A stretch of 64,000 nucleotides of DNA from positions 1-64,000 of the forward strand of contig DASXSU010000113.1 in assembly GCA_036505795.1 (NCBI GenBank), given 5' to 3'. A model generated the notes under the pieces. The model was not told the DNA's origin. It ran no database searches and saw only the letters and a program-made list of their open reading frames with translations. The first letter of the stretch is position 1; the number at the start of each line of letters is the position of its first letter. Below, one piece after another: positions 42,566-51,670 of the stretch. A program made the translations under genes and the position numbers. Source of the stretch: NS-11 sp036505795. Lineage in GTDB: Bacteria; Nitrospirota; Nitrospiria; Nitrospirales; NS-4.

Positions 42566-43737
42566 TTTCGTTTCACCGTCTTGCTATAGCCTTTGTCCAT
42601 GCTCAGACCATCGATGTCCGTCGTCTGTTCGCCGCGGGTATGCTTGATCTGATCGACGCCCCGATGAACCACGGACTTTTGGGTGGAGTACGCTAATGCG
42701 TCCTCCTCGGTAATCGAGCCTTCGGCGTAGGCGCGGATCAGCGCCTGATCGAACGTTTGCATTCCGAACGGCGCGCCGGCCTCCTGGATCTCATATATCG
42801 TTTTTCCCTCGGACTCTCCGAGTTGAATGACCTCTCGAAGCCGGAGGTTAGTCATCAGAATATCGTGGACGGCAATCCGTCCTCCTCCTACCTTCGGGAG
42901 CAGTCGCTGCCCGACGATCCACTTGACCGCATCGGCCAACCGGAGCCGGATATGTCGTTCTTCTTCGGACGGGAACATGCCGATGATACGGGTAATGGTG
43001 CGTGCCGCGTCGATGGTATGCAGGGTGCTGAGGACCAAATGTCCCGTCTCGGAAGCTCGGAGGGCCAGCTCCAAGGTTTCGCGGTCGCGCATTTCACCGA
43101 CCAGAATGACTTTCGGCGCCGCGCGGAGAGCGGCACGCAAACCGTTCGCAAATGTATCGAAGTCACTGCCGAGCTGCCGTTGGTTGAAGGTGGCTTTCTG
43201 CTTGTGGTGCACGAATTCCACCGGATCCTCCAGCGTAATGATATGCACCGGCTTGGTTTGATTGATCTGGTTCAGCAAGGCCGCCAGCGATGTGGTTTTG
43301 CCGACGCCGGTGGGGCCCGTCAGCAGGATCAAGCCGTTCTTCTCCTCCGCCGTCTTCTTTAAGACCTCCGGCAGGTTGAGCTCATCAATGGTCGGAATCT
43401 TGCTTTCCAGTTTCCTCATCGCGAGGGAGTAATGGCCCTGCTGCTGGAAGATGTTCACGCGCAGTCGTGTTTGGCGAGGCATCACGTACGACTGGTCGCA
43501 CGATCCCTCTTGAACAAGATTTCTATATAAGCGCCGGTCATTGTTAATCAGATTGATCGCGAAGACCTCCGTCTGAAATGGGGTGAGTTTCTCGATGGCC
43601 GGCTCCACCGTCACGGGCATCAGCTCTCCGTGCGCCTCGATCTGCAGTGGATAGTCCACCGTCAGGTTGAGGTCCGAGACATTCTTGTGGGCATCCACCA
43701 TGGTAGCCAGCATGATATCGAGTTCGTGCTTTCTCAT
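42562..43737 (-). CDS. PilT/PilU-type retraction ATPase
   Basis: A 391-residue secretion ATPase. The Walker A is LLTGPTGVGKTTSLAALLNQ near residue 140, the Asp box is IITLEDPVEFVHHKQKA near 170, Walker B is PKVILVGEMRDRETLELALR near 210 and the His box is HLVLSTLHTIDAARTI near 235. It belongs to the same superfamily as the next gene but has a divergent start (LNLTVDYPLQIEAHGELMPV) and a longer C-terminal tail. It may be the PilU-like partner of PilT. AGGAAG precedes ATG 43737. Confidence 0.93.
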   Translation of the reverse strand: MRKHELDIMLATMVDAHKNVSDLNLTVDYPLQIEAHGELMPVTVEPAIEKLTPFQTEVFAINLINNDRRLYRNLVQEGSCDQSYVMPRQTRLRVNIFQQQGHYSLAMRKLESKIPTIDELNLPEVLKKTAEEKNGLILLTGPTGVGKTTSLAALLNQINQTKPVHIITLEDPVEFVHHKQKATFNQRQLGSDFDTFANGLRAALRAAPKVILVGEMRDRETLELALRASETGHLVLSTLHTIDAARTITRIIGMFPSEEERHIRLRLADAVKWIVGQRLLPKVGGGRIAVHDILMTNLRLREVIQLGESEGKTIYEIQEAGAPFGMQTFDQALIRAYAEGSITEEDALAYSTQKSVVHRGVDQIKHTRGEQTTDIDGLSMDKGYSKTVKRK

Positions 43738-43759
43738 TGCTTCCTTTCAGGCACTGTTA

Positions 43760-43896
43760 GCACCCCCCCGCCCTGGGTCGGCCAAGACCGACCCTTTACC
43801 CCTGATACCCACCCAGCCCCAGGCGTCATCGCACCCGCCAACCCCGAGGCCTGCCAAGACAGGCTCCTTGCCCGAGGGACGCGCCCCTTCCCGGTG
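43760..43896 (-). repeat. Structured hairpin + G-rich repeats downstream of pilT
   Basis: Read on the minus strand, two hairpins share loop TCTTGG: GGGTCGG-TCTTGG-CCGACCC (43775-43794) and GCCTG-TCTTGG-CAGGC (43849-43864). Each is followed by a G-rich tail ending GGGTGC-like. A third, degenerate unit at 43877-43896 begins GGGAAGGGGCGCGTC, the same 15-mer that starts the unit at 45295 on the other side of pilT. Confidence 0.75.
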
Positions 43897-43900
43897 AGCC

Positions 43901-44980
43901 TCAACCCGCTAAATCATCCGGCGGCGCCTTCAGAAACTGCGCGAACTTGTCCTTGGCGATACATTTGTCGTAGGCTTCCTCCGGGCTTATCCATTTCTTC
44001 TGCAGCACTTCCATGATGGCGTCGTCCAGGGTCTGCATTCCGTACCGTTTGCCGACCTGAATCATCGAGGGAATCTGAAAGGTTTTGTTCTCACGAATCA
44101 GGTTCTGGATGGCGGGGTTGCATACCATCACCTCCAACGCGGAACATCGGCCCTTCATATCGATTCGCTTGAACAGGTTTTGGGCGACGACGAGCTTCAG
44201 ACTCGTCGACAGCGTGTTGCGCACCTGGTTCTGCTGCTCGTGGGGAAACACCTCAATCACGCGATCCACCGTCTTCGCAGCACTCGTGGTGTGCAGCGTG
44301 GCAAAGACTAAATGGCCGGTCGCGGCGGCTTCAAGCGCCAAGCTGATCGTTTCGAGATCTCTCATTTCACCGACCAGAATGATATCGGGGTCCTCGCGGA
44401 GCGCGCCGCGCAACCCCGAAGAGAAGGATTTGGTATGGGTGCCGATCTCACGATGGTTGATAACGCAGCCTTGGCTCTGGTGCACAAACTCGATGGGGTC
44501 TTCCAGGGTGATAATGTGATCTTTCCGATTCTTGTTGGCGTGATCGAGCATGGCCGCGAGCGTCGTGGATTTGCCGCTGCCGGTGGGTCCGGTGACCAAA
44601 ACCAGACCTTTATGGAGCATGCTGGCCCGCGTGAGAATGGCCGGCAACCCGAGGTCGCGCGCGGTTGCGATCTTGCTGGGGATCTGCCGGAAGGCGGCCC
44701 CGATCCCGTATTTTTGGTTGAAAAAGTTGGCGCGGTATCGAGCAATGCCAGGAATCTCATAGCCGAAATCGACGTCGCCGGTCTCTTCGAACAGCTTGAT
44801 CTTCGGCTCGGGGGCGATCTCGTACAGCATTTTTTTCAGCTCATCGTTCTCCAGAACCTGGTACTTGATCCGCTCCAAATCGCCGTGTAGCCGCAGAATC
44901 GGGACCTGCCCGGACACCAAATGGAGGTCCGAGGCCCCTTGTTCATTCATCAACTTGAAAAACGCGTCAATCTTGGCCAT
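43901..44980 (-). CDS. pilT: Twitching motility ATPase PilT
   Basis: A 359-residue ATPase. QGASDLHLVSGQVPILRLHG is the N-terminal motif, VLVTGPTGSGKSTTLAAMLD (about 125) Walker A, HIITLEDPIEFVHQSQGCVI (about 155) the Asp box, DPDIILVGEMRDLETISLAL Walker B and HLVFATLHTTSAAKTVDRVI (about 220) the His box. The C-terminus has ALEVMVCNPAIQNLIRENKT, the AIRNLIRE-like motif needed for retraction in PilT. It disassembles type IV pili in the cytoplasm at the pilus base. It is flanked on both sides by the structured repeats described here. Confidence 0.97.
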   Translation of the reverse strand: MAKIDAFFKLMNEQGASDLHLVSGQVPILRLHGDLERIKYQVLENDELKKMLYEIAPEPKIKLFEETGDVDFGYEIPGIARYRANFFNQKYGIGAAFRQIPSKIATARDLGLPAILTRASMLHKGLVLVTGPTGSGKSTTLAAMLDHANKNRKDHIITLEDPIEFVHQSQGCVINHREIGTHTKSFSSGLRGALREDPDIILVGEMRDLETISLALEAAATGHLVFATLHTTSAAKTVDRVIEVFPHEQQNQVRNTLSTSLKLVVAQNLFKRIDMKGRCSALEVMVCNPAIQNLIRENKTFQIPSMIQVGKRYGMQTLDDAIMEVLQKKWISPEEAYDKCIAKDKFAQFLKAPPDDLAG

Positions 44981-45394
44981 TGCCCCGCCTTTCCAGGCAT
45001 CCTAACTGGTGTAAATCCCTATAGGAAACCTACCATAACCCCTTAGTTAGGTCAATAAAAACCCTTATCCACAGCGGCTGATTCAAGGCCCGGGTCCGCC
45101 CTCCGCAGCGGCCAATGTCGTCGGGAAAGTCACGCAGCTATCGGGATAGGAGCCTGTCCCATGGGCCAAGGACCCGTCCCGGCGGGGCCGGGTGACATCG
45201 GGAAAGGGAGCGTCCCGGCGCGCCTGGGGTGGGTGGGTGTTACGGGGGTGAAATACGGCTTGGGGCGGGTGGGTGCAATGGGCGGGTGCCCGCGGGAAGG
45301 GGCGCGTCTCGGCGCGCCTGGGGCGGGAGGGTGCAATGAGTGCGCTCTCGGGCGCACGGCGTTTTAATTGACATCACACGAGGTCGCCCTTAAA
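44981..45394. other. Divergent intergenic region pilT/dnaE
   Basis: About 410 bases with promoters for pilT (-) and dnaE (+) expected. Its 3' two thirds (about 45130-45357) are filled by hairpin plus G-rich repeats listed separately. The first 100 bases next to pilT are plain, with an A/T-rich patch (CCTATAGGAAACC, then AGGTCAATAAAAACCC). Confidence 0.5.
45130..45357 (+). repeat. Structured hairpin + G-rich repeats upstream of dnaE
   Basis: Four hairpins with loop TCYYGG: 45170-45189 (GGACCCG-TCCCGG-CGGGGCC), 45207-45224 (GGAGCG-TCCCGG-CGCGCC), 45301-45318 (GGCGCG-TCTCGG-CGCGCC) and 45340-45357 (GTGCGC-TCTCGG-GCGCAC). The stems differ but remain complementary, with single mismatches in the first two. 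Those at 45207 and 45301 are followed by TGGGGYGGGWGGGTG. A loose extra G-rich copy lies at 45258-45285. Confidence 0.75.
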
Positions 45395-48300
45395 ATGAGC
45401 TGGCTCTTATCGAGACGCCTCCCCCTGATGAGGACACCAACGTTGGCGTCACCATTCGTTCATCTGCACGTTCATACCCAGTACAGTCTGCTCGACGGGG
45501 CCAATCAGATCGAGGCCTTGGTGCAGGCTGCGAAAGGGTTCGGGATGCCGGCCGTGGCGATCACGGATCACGGCAATCTTTTTGGCGCCATCGACTTCTA
45601 CCAGAAAGCGACGGCGGCAGGCATTAAACCCATCATCGGCTGCGAAGCCTATCTGGCGCCCAGGAGCCGGTTCGATCGGGAAAGCCAATTTGCTCACAAC
45701 GAGTACTATCATTTGATTTTGCTCGCCGCGAACCGAACCGGTTATCAGAACCTGCTCAAGCTCGCGAGCACTGCATACCTCGATGGGTTTTACTACAAGC
45801 CCCGGATCGATAAGGAAGTGCTCGGTCAATACCACGAGGGCCTGATCGCGCTTTCCGGATGCCTGAGCGGAGAAGTCCCAAACCTGATTGGCAAAGATCG
45901 CCTGGAAGACGCCGTTCGCACCGCGGCCGAGTACCGCGAGCTCTTCGGGGCAGAGAACTATTTTCTGGAGGTCCAGGAGAATGCCGTCCCGGAGCAGCAG
46001 ATCGCGAACCGAGGGCTCCGCGAGATCCACAAGCGGCTGGGTATTCCGCTGGTCGCCACGAACGACTGCCACTATCTGAAAAAAGAGGACGCGAAGATCC
46101 ACGACATCCTCCTTTGCCTTCAGACCGGAAAAACGGTCAGCGATCCCAACCGTATGCGGTTTAACACCGATCAGCTCTACGTCAAATCCACAGTGGAGAT
46201 GCTTGCAGCGTTTGCTGAATGGCCCGAGGCCGTCCACAACACCAGCCGGGTGGCGGAGATGTGCGAGCTTTCGTTTACGTTCGGTAAGCCATACCTGCCC
46301 CGCTATCGCGTGCCCGACGGGGAGACGCTGGAGACCTATCTCGACAAGCTGAGTGCGCAGGGTTTGAAAGATAGGCTGCGGGAGCGGCCCTCGACGCTTC
46401 CGATTAGTCAGTACGAGCGGCGGCTTCGTGACGAGTTGACAATCATCACGTCGATGGGGTTTGCCGGTTACTTTTTGATCGTTTGGGACATTATTAACTT
46501 CGCGCGCGGCCGGGGCATACCGGTCGGTCCGGGACGCGGGTCAGCCGCCGGCAGCCTGGTGGCCTATGCTTTGCGCATCACCGACCTTGATCCATTAGTC
46601 TACGGGCTGCTGTTTGAGCGCTTCCTGAATCCCGAGCGCATCTCGCTCCCTGACATCGACATGGACTTTTGTATGGACCGGCGGCAGGAAGTCATCAACT
46701 ACGTGGTGGACAAGTACGGAAAGGACTATGTCTGCCAGATCATCACGTTTGGCACGATGAAGGCGAGAGCCGCCATCCGCGACGTGGGTCGGGTGTTGGA
46801 GATGCCCTATGCTGAGGTGGACCGGATCGCCAAACTCGTCCCCGATCAATTGAACATCACGCTGGACGACGCACTGCAAGCCGAGCCTCGCCTGCGGGAA
46901 ATTGTGGAGACCGATCCCAAAGTGCGGACGGTCTTTGAAACCGCCCGGGCCCTGGAAAACTCTCCGCGCCATGCGTCCACGCACGCCGCCGGCGTCGTCA
47001 TCTCGCACGATCCGTTGACCAGCCATGTCCCTCTGTTTAAAGGCTCAAAATCCTCGGACGAGGTCGTGACGCAGTTCCCTATGGGGGACGTGGAGAAGAT
47101 CGGCCTCGTGAAGTTCGATTTCCTCGGCCTCAAGACCCTGACGATGATTGCGCACGCGGAGCGACTGATTAACGCCGGTCGCGAAGCAGCTGATCGGTTC
47201 TCGACCGGGGTCATTCCGCTCGATGATGCCCAGACATTCGCCCTACTGTCGTCCGGGAAGACCGCCGGAGTGTTCCAGTTGGAAAGCCCGGGCATGCGCG
47301 ATCTCCTGGTAGGACTTCGACCGGACCGTTTCGAGGAGATCATCGCCATCATCGCGCTGTATCGACCCGGCCCCATGGACCTGATTGGAGATTTCATCAA
47401 GCGCAAGCAGGGCAAGATTCCCATTACCTATGAGGTACCGGCCCTCCAGGAGCTCCTTGCGGAGACCTACGGCGTCATCGTGTATCAGGAACAGGTGATG
47501 GCCATTGCCAACAGCGTGGCCGGTTTTTCGCTCGGGCAGGCCGATATTCTCCGGCGGGCCATGGGCAAGAAAAAACCGGAGGAGATGGATAAGCTTCGCG
47601 CAAAATTTATCGAGGGGGCGAAATCGCGGGGCATTTCGGACAAGAAGGCCGAGAAGCTTTTTGACCTGATCCAAAAGTTCGCGGGCTACGGATTCAACAA
47701 GTCGCACGCGGCCGCCTACGCGATGGTGACGTACCAGACAGCCTACCTCAAGACGCACTATCCCAAAGAATTCATGGCCGCCCTGCTGACGAGCGAGATG
47801 GGAAACACCGACAAGGTGGTCCGCTACATCACGGAATGTCGCGACCTCGGCCTTCGGGTGCTCCCTCCGGACGTGAACGAGAGTGAAAAGGACTTTTCGG
47901 TCTCCGCGGATGCGATCCGGTTCGGGTTAGCGGCGATTAAGAACGTCGGCGAGGGGCCGATCCAAACCATTCTGGACGCGCGGGCCACGGGTGGGCCGTT
48001 CCGCTCATTCTTTGATTTCTGTCTGCGCGTCGACCTGCGCAAGCTGACAAAGCGCGCGGTCGAATGCCTCATCAAAGTCGGCGCGTTTGACTCGACAGGC
48101 GTCCGACGGGCACAACTGGCCGAGGTACTTGATCGGACCGCCGATCAGGCCATGGCGGCCCAGCGCGCCGCCTCGCAAGGACAGACCAGCATGTTCCTGA
48201 CCCCCGAGTCTGATGATGACACAGGAGCGAAGCCCGGCATGCTGTTAGTCGATGAATACCTCCCGACCGCGTCGGAATGGAGGGAGGAGCAGTTGCTCGC

Positions 48301-48916
48301 GTACGAGAAGGAGCTGATCGGGTTTTACATCACAGGCCATCCGCTCGCCCGCTACGCCGAAGCCACGGCACGGTTCTCGAGTTTTCGCACCGATGTCTTG
48401 ACCGAGATCGCAGATGCCAAAGAGGTGAGACTGTGCGGGATCATCGGAATGATCAGGGAAACGATGACCAAAAAAGGTGACCGGATGGCGTATCTCACCC
48501 TGGAAGACCTCCATGGCAGTGTGGAAGTGATCGTCTTCCCCGATCTCTATCAAACGGCCTCGGCCTTGATCACCGCGGAATCAGCGGTTCAGATCACCGG
48601 CACTCTGGATCGCGGCGAGAAAGCCACCCGCATCAAGGCGACTCAGGTTGTCTCATTGGCTGACCTCATGGTGACCGGCTATTCCAGAGTCACGATTCAG
48701 GTTTCTTCGGCTGACGCTTCCTCTGACGCATTTCGCCGGCTGCGCGACGTCCTGCACCGGCATCCCGGCGCCTGCCCGGTTTATCTGGCACTCACGATTC
48801 CGGACCATTCGGAATCGCTGATCGCGGTCGGCGCGGAACTACGAGTCCTCCCCAACGACCGGCTGGTCGGCGATGTCGAAGCGCTGATCGGCAAAGGCGT
48901 CGTGTCACTGCAATAG
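45395..48916 (+). CDS. dnaE: DNA polymerase III alpha subunit (DnaE)
   Basis: About 1173 residues. The PHP domain begins FVHLHVHTQYSLLDGANQIE and has AITDHGNLFGAIDFYQKA. The catalytic aspartates are in SLPDIDMDFCMDRR (about residue 419) with GPGRGSAAGSLVAYAL before it. The C-terminal OB fold is VRLCGIIGMIRETMTKKGDR near 1020. It is the replicative polymerase catalytic subunit. The start is uncertain: ATG 45395 has GAGG at a wide spacing, and ATG 45428 lies nearer the conserved FVHLHVHT but has no ribosome site. The structured repeats end only 37 nt before it. Confidence 0.97.
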   Translation: MSWLLSRRLPLMRTPTLASPFVHLHVHTQYSLLDGANQIEALVQAAKGFGMPAVAITDHGNLFGAIDFYQKATAAGIKPIIGCEAYLAPRSRFDRESQFAHNEYYHLILLAANRTGYQNLLKLASTAYLDGFYYKPRIDKEVLGQYHEGLIALSGCLSGEVPNLIGKDRLEDAVRTAAEYRELFGAENYFLEVQENAVPEQQIANRGLREIHKRLGIPLVATNDCHYLKKEDAKIHDILLCLQTGKTVSDPNRMRFNTDQLYVKSTVEMLAAFAEWPEAVHNTSRVAEMCELSFTFGKPYLPRYRVPDGETLETYLDKLSAQGLKDRLRERPSTLPISQYERRLRDELTIITSMGFAGYFLIVWDIINFARGRGIPVGPGRGSAAGSLVAYALRITDLDPLVYGLLFERFLNPERISLPDIDMDFCMDRRQEVINYVVDKYGKDYVCQIITFGTMKARAAIRDVGRVLEMPYAEVDRIAKLVPDQLNITLDDALQAEPRLREIVETDPKVRTVFETARALENSPRHASTHAAGVVISHDPLTSHVPLFKGSKSSDEVVTQFPMGDVEKIGLVKFDFLGLKTLTMIAHAERLINAGREAADRFSTGVIPLDDAQTFALLSSGKTAGVFQLESPGMRDLLVGLRPDRFEEIIAIIALYRPGPMDLIGDFIKRKQGKIPITYEVPALQELLAETYGVIVYQEQVMAIANSVAGFSLGQADILRRAMGKKKPEEMDKLRAKFIEGAKSRGISDKKAEKLFDLIQKFAGYGFNKSHAAAYAMVTYQTAYLKTHYPKEFMAALLTSEMGNTDKVVRYITECRDLGLRVLPPDVNESEKDFSVSADAIRFGLAAIKNVGEGPIQTILDARATGGPFRSFFDFCLRVDLRKLTKRAVECLIKVGAFDSTGVRRAQLAEVLDRTADQAMAAQRAASQGQTSMFLTPESDDDTGAKPGMLLVDEYLPTASEWREEQLLAYEKELIGFYITGHPLARYAEATARFSSFRTDVLTEIADAKEVRLCGIIGMIRETMTKKGDRMAYLTLEDLHGSVEVIVFPDLYQTASALITAESAVQITGTLDRGEKATRIKATQVVSLADLMVTGYSRVTIQVSSADASSDAFRRLRDVLHRHPGACPVYLALTIPDHSESLIAVGAELRVLPNDRLVGDVEALIGKGVVSLQ

Positions 48917-48923
48917 GAGCAAC

Positions 48924-49877
48924 GTGCGCGAATATCTCGACTTTGAAAAACCGATCGCCGAGCTCGAGGAAAAGCTCGAAAAGCTCGCCGCCACCGCGAA
49001 CGGGCGGGGCGGCCGCCAGGACGATCTTAACAAGCTCAGGGCACGACTGCACCAGCTCCAGGCCGAGATCTACGCGGGGCTGTCGCCCTGGCAGCGAACG
49101 CAGGTTGCCCGGCATATCCAACGTCCGTCCACCCTGGATTATATCGGCCGGCTATGCGACAGCTTCATCGAACTACATGGTGATCGCGCATTTGCAGACG
49201 ATCATGCGATTGTCGGCGGCCTGGCCCGGTTCAACGGCCGCCCGGTCGTCGTCATCGGCCACCAGAAGGGCAAGACGTTAAAAGAGCGGATGTTTCGGAA
49301 TTTCGGGATGCCGAATCCGGAAGGCTACCGCAAGGCGCTGCGGCTCATGCAGCTGGCGGAGAAATTCGGAAAACCGCTGCTGACGTTTATCGACACTCCC
49401 GGCGCCTATCCCGGCATCGGCGCCGAGGAGCGAGGCCAAGCGGAGGCCATCGCCCGCAATTTACTCGTCATGGCATCCTTAAGAGTCCCCATTGTCGCCG
49501 TGGTGATCGGCGAAGGCGGCAGCGGCGGCGCCCTGGCGATCGGAGTAGCCGACCGTTTGCTGATGCTCCAGCATGCCGTCTATTCCGTCATCTCCCCTGA
49601 GGGCTGCGCCGCGATCTTGTGGAATGACCAGAGCAAGGCCGCCGACGCCGCGGAAGCGCTCAAGATGACGGCCGACGATCTACAGAAATTCGGCATCACC
49701 GACCAGGTGATCCCCGAGCCGCTGGGGGGCGCCCACCGTGATCCAGCATTAGTCTGTAGTACGGTCAAGAAGGCGATCGAGGCCCACCTCACTGAACTGC
49801 TCGATCTCTCAACCGACGATCTCCTTAAGCACCGCTCCGACAAGTACCGCCGCATGGGCGTGCGCGCCGAGATCTAA
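48924..49877 (+). CDS. accA: Acetyl-CoA carboxylase carboxyltransferase alpha subunit (AccA)
   Basis: A 317-residue subunit. It starts at GTG 48924, with YLDFEKPIAELEEKLEKLAA as usual. The carboxyltransferase core has RFNGRPVVVIGHQKGKTLKE, LLTFIDTPGAYPGIGAEERG, VVIGEGGSGGALAIGVADRL and VYSVISPEGCAAILW. It transfers carboxyl from biotin to acetyl-CoA with AccD. The 7-nt gap to dnaE reproduces the common dnaE-accA order. It depends on biotin, whose partial pathway is also encoded in this window. Confidence 0.98.
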   Translation: MREYLDFEKPIAELEEKLEKLAATANGRGGRQDDLNKLRARLHQLQAEIYAGLSPWQRTQVARHIQRPSTLDYIGRLCDSFIELHGDRAFADDHAIVGGLARFNGRPVVVIGHQKGKTLKERMFRNFGMPNPEGYRKALRLMQLAEKFGKPLLTFIDTPGAYPGIGAEERGQAEAIARNLLVMASLRVPIVAVVIGEGGSGGALAIGVADRLLMLQHAVYSVISPEGCAAILWNDQSKAADAAEALKMTADDLQKFGITDQVIPEPLGGAHRDPALVCSTVKKAIEAHLTELLDLSTDDLLKHRSDKYRRMGVRAEI

Positions 49878-49881
49878 AAAA

Positions 49882-51651
49882 CTGGCTGATCTGACGACTT
49901 GGCCGGTTGAACGCACCGCTACCAGGGCCGCGAAGGACTCCGACGGCGTCCTGAGCGATCTGAACTTCGGCGAAGTCTTTCCCTTCGTCGCCAAACCGCT
50001 CGCGAAAGACTATCTGGCGCGGTATGTCGGTCCATTGCTGGCCTCGCAGTTTGCCGGTCTGCCCCGCGCCCATCCGCTTGCCCGTGAGCTCAATCCCATG
50101 GCCTTCGTCGCCGGCAGGCCTTACATGGATCTGTCCGCATACATCACACTGCCCGGAATTGCGCGGCATCTTGATTCGATGCCGTCCGCAGACCGCACAA
50201 AGGGAGCTGCCGTTCTCGCGTTGGCCAAGGCTGGCCGGCTACGCCCACTCCCGCTTCCCCTCCTCGTCCGCCTGTCCCTCGAGTGGGCCTATGCCTCCTA
50301 CAGTCTCCGATCAGTAGGATGGCTGCTTCGGCAGGAGATGCCCGTGAAACTATTGCTGGCCTATCGCGACCGAACCGACGCATTGCGGACCCTGATCAAG
50401 CAGCCGGTTGGCGATGTCGCATCGGTTACCCTCCTCATGGACCTCGACGAAGGCTTCTACGTTACTGACGACGTGACACGTGACGGCTTACGGCATCTGA
50501 GCGTCGCCTTCTTCCTGCACGCCGCGCTTCAGCAACTCCTTACGGATCGGGCTCCGGCCGCGCTGATCCACGATCTCAGCCAGGGGATCCCGAATAACTT
50601 CACGACGGAAGTCTCGCTTGATCTGTGGCAGCTCTCCGTCGAGGGCCACTCTCTCGCCGCCCTATTTGCAGAGACGCCGCTGGATCAACTCCCCATCCGG
50701 TTACAAAGAACGGAGGAGGGACGCAGATGGTGGAGGCGATTCGAAGAGGTCCTGGATCGGCATGGACACCGCGGCGAGGTGGAATTGGACATCACGGCGC
50801 CGCGATGGAGGGAGGCACCGCGCTTTTTGCTACAGACCATCGGCAACTATTTGCGCCACACGAACGATCAACCGACTCCGAACGACATGTTGAGAAACGG
50901 CGTCGAGCGACGAAAAGCGGCCGAACGCGCGATTCGCGCCATGCTGCCGCGGCCCCTGCGACCGTTGTTCGAGTGGCTGTATCACCGCTATGTACTGTGG
51001 ATGCCGTTTCGCGAAGCCGGCAAGTACACTTGGTTGCTGGGGCTGGAGCGCTCCCGAGCCATCTATCGGGAACTTGGGCGCCGTCTGGTGGCCGAAGGAC
51101 AGCTGCGCACAACCGATGATGTCTTCTGGCTTCACCTTGACGAACTCTCGGCATGGGCGCAGACCGGCAGTGTCGGATGGTCTGCCGTGATATTGCAAGA
51201 GCGCGAGCAACAGTGGAAGGCCTGGTCGACCCTCCGGCCTCCTGCCCTCCTCATCGGAAACCACGGTGTAGAACCAACCGGGGCCACTTCTGCGGCGGGC
51301 TCTCGGGGGACGATTCTCCGCGGTACGCCGGCTTCCTCCGGGACGGCTGAAGGGATTGCCAGGGTGATGACCGACCCTCACGACGCGGATCTTCGCGCGG
51401 GTGAGATCCTTGTCACCCGCTATACGGACCCAGCATGGACCCCATTATTTTTTACGGCGGCGGCACTCATCACGGAGGTCGGGGGCGTCCTCAGTCATGG
51501 CGCCGTCGTTGCGAGGGAAATCGGCCTGCCGGCGATTGTCGGCGTTGATGAGGCCACCAGCCGCATCCGGTCCGGCCAGCGGCTGCGTGTGAACGCCACA
51601 GAGGGTACCGTCGAGCTGTTGTTGGATGTGGAGAACGTCCGGTCACCCTAA
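49882..51651 (+). CDS. PEP-utilising mobile-domain protein lacking ATP-grasp
   Basis: About 590 residues. The C-terminus is the phosphohistidine swivel domain of PEP synthase/PPDK/rifampicin phosphotransferase: GTPASSGTAEGIARVM, then TPLFFTAAALITEVGGVLSH with the catalytic His in GVLSHGAVVAREIGLPAIVG. The middle matches the linker region of rifampicin phosphotransferases (EVLDRHGHRGEVELDITAPR). No ATP-grasp domain is present, so it cannot phosphorylate itself from ATP alone. Sense clearly continues upstream of TTG 50035 (LNFGEVFPFVAKPLAKDYLA), yet no ATG, GTG or TTG occurs in frame back to 49753. CTG 49882, just after accA, is my best guess. Confidence 0.8.
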   Translation: MADLTTWPVERTATRAAKDSDGVLSDLNFGEVFPFVAKPLAKDYLARYVGPLLASQFAGLPRAHPLARELNPMAFVAGRPYMDLSAYITLPGIARHLDSMPSADRTKGAAVLALAKAGRLRPLPLPLLVRLSLEWAYASYSLRSVGWLLRQEMPVKLLLAYRDRTDALRTLIKQPVGDVASVTLLMDLDEGFYVTDDVTRDGLRHLSVAFFLHAALQQLLTDRAPAALIHDLSQGIPNNFTTEVSLDLWQLSVEGHSLAALFAETPLDQLPIRLQRTEEGRRWWRRFEEVLDRHGHRGEVELDITAPRWREAPRFLLQTIGNYLRHTNDQPTPNDMLRNGVERRKAAERAIRAMLPRPLRPLFEWLYHRYVLWMPFREAGKYTWLLGLERSRAIYRELGRRLVAEGQLRTTDDVFWLHLDELSAWAQTGSVGWSAVILQEREQQWKAWSTLRPPALLIGNHGVEPTGATSAAGSRGTILRGTPASSGTAEGIARVMTDPHDADLRAGEILVTRYTDPAWTPLFFTAAALITEVGGVLSHGAVVAREIGLPAIVGVDEATSRIRSGQRLRVNATEGTVELLLDVENVRSP

Positions 51652-51670
51652 CAGAGTGACCGGACCCAGG

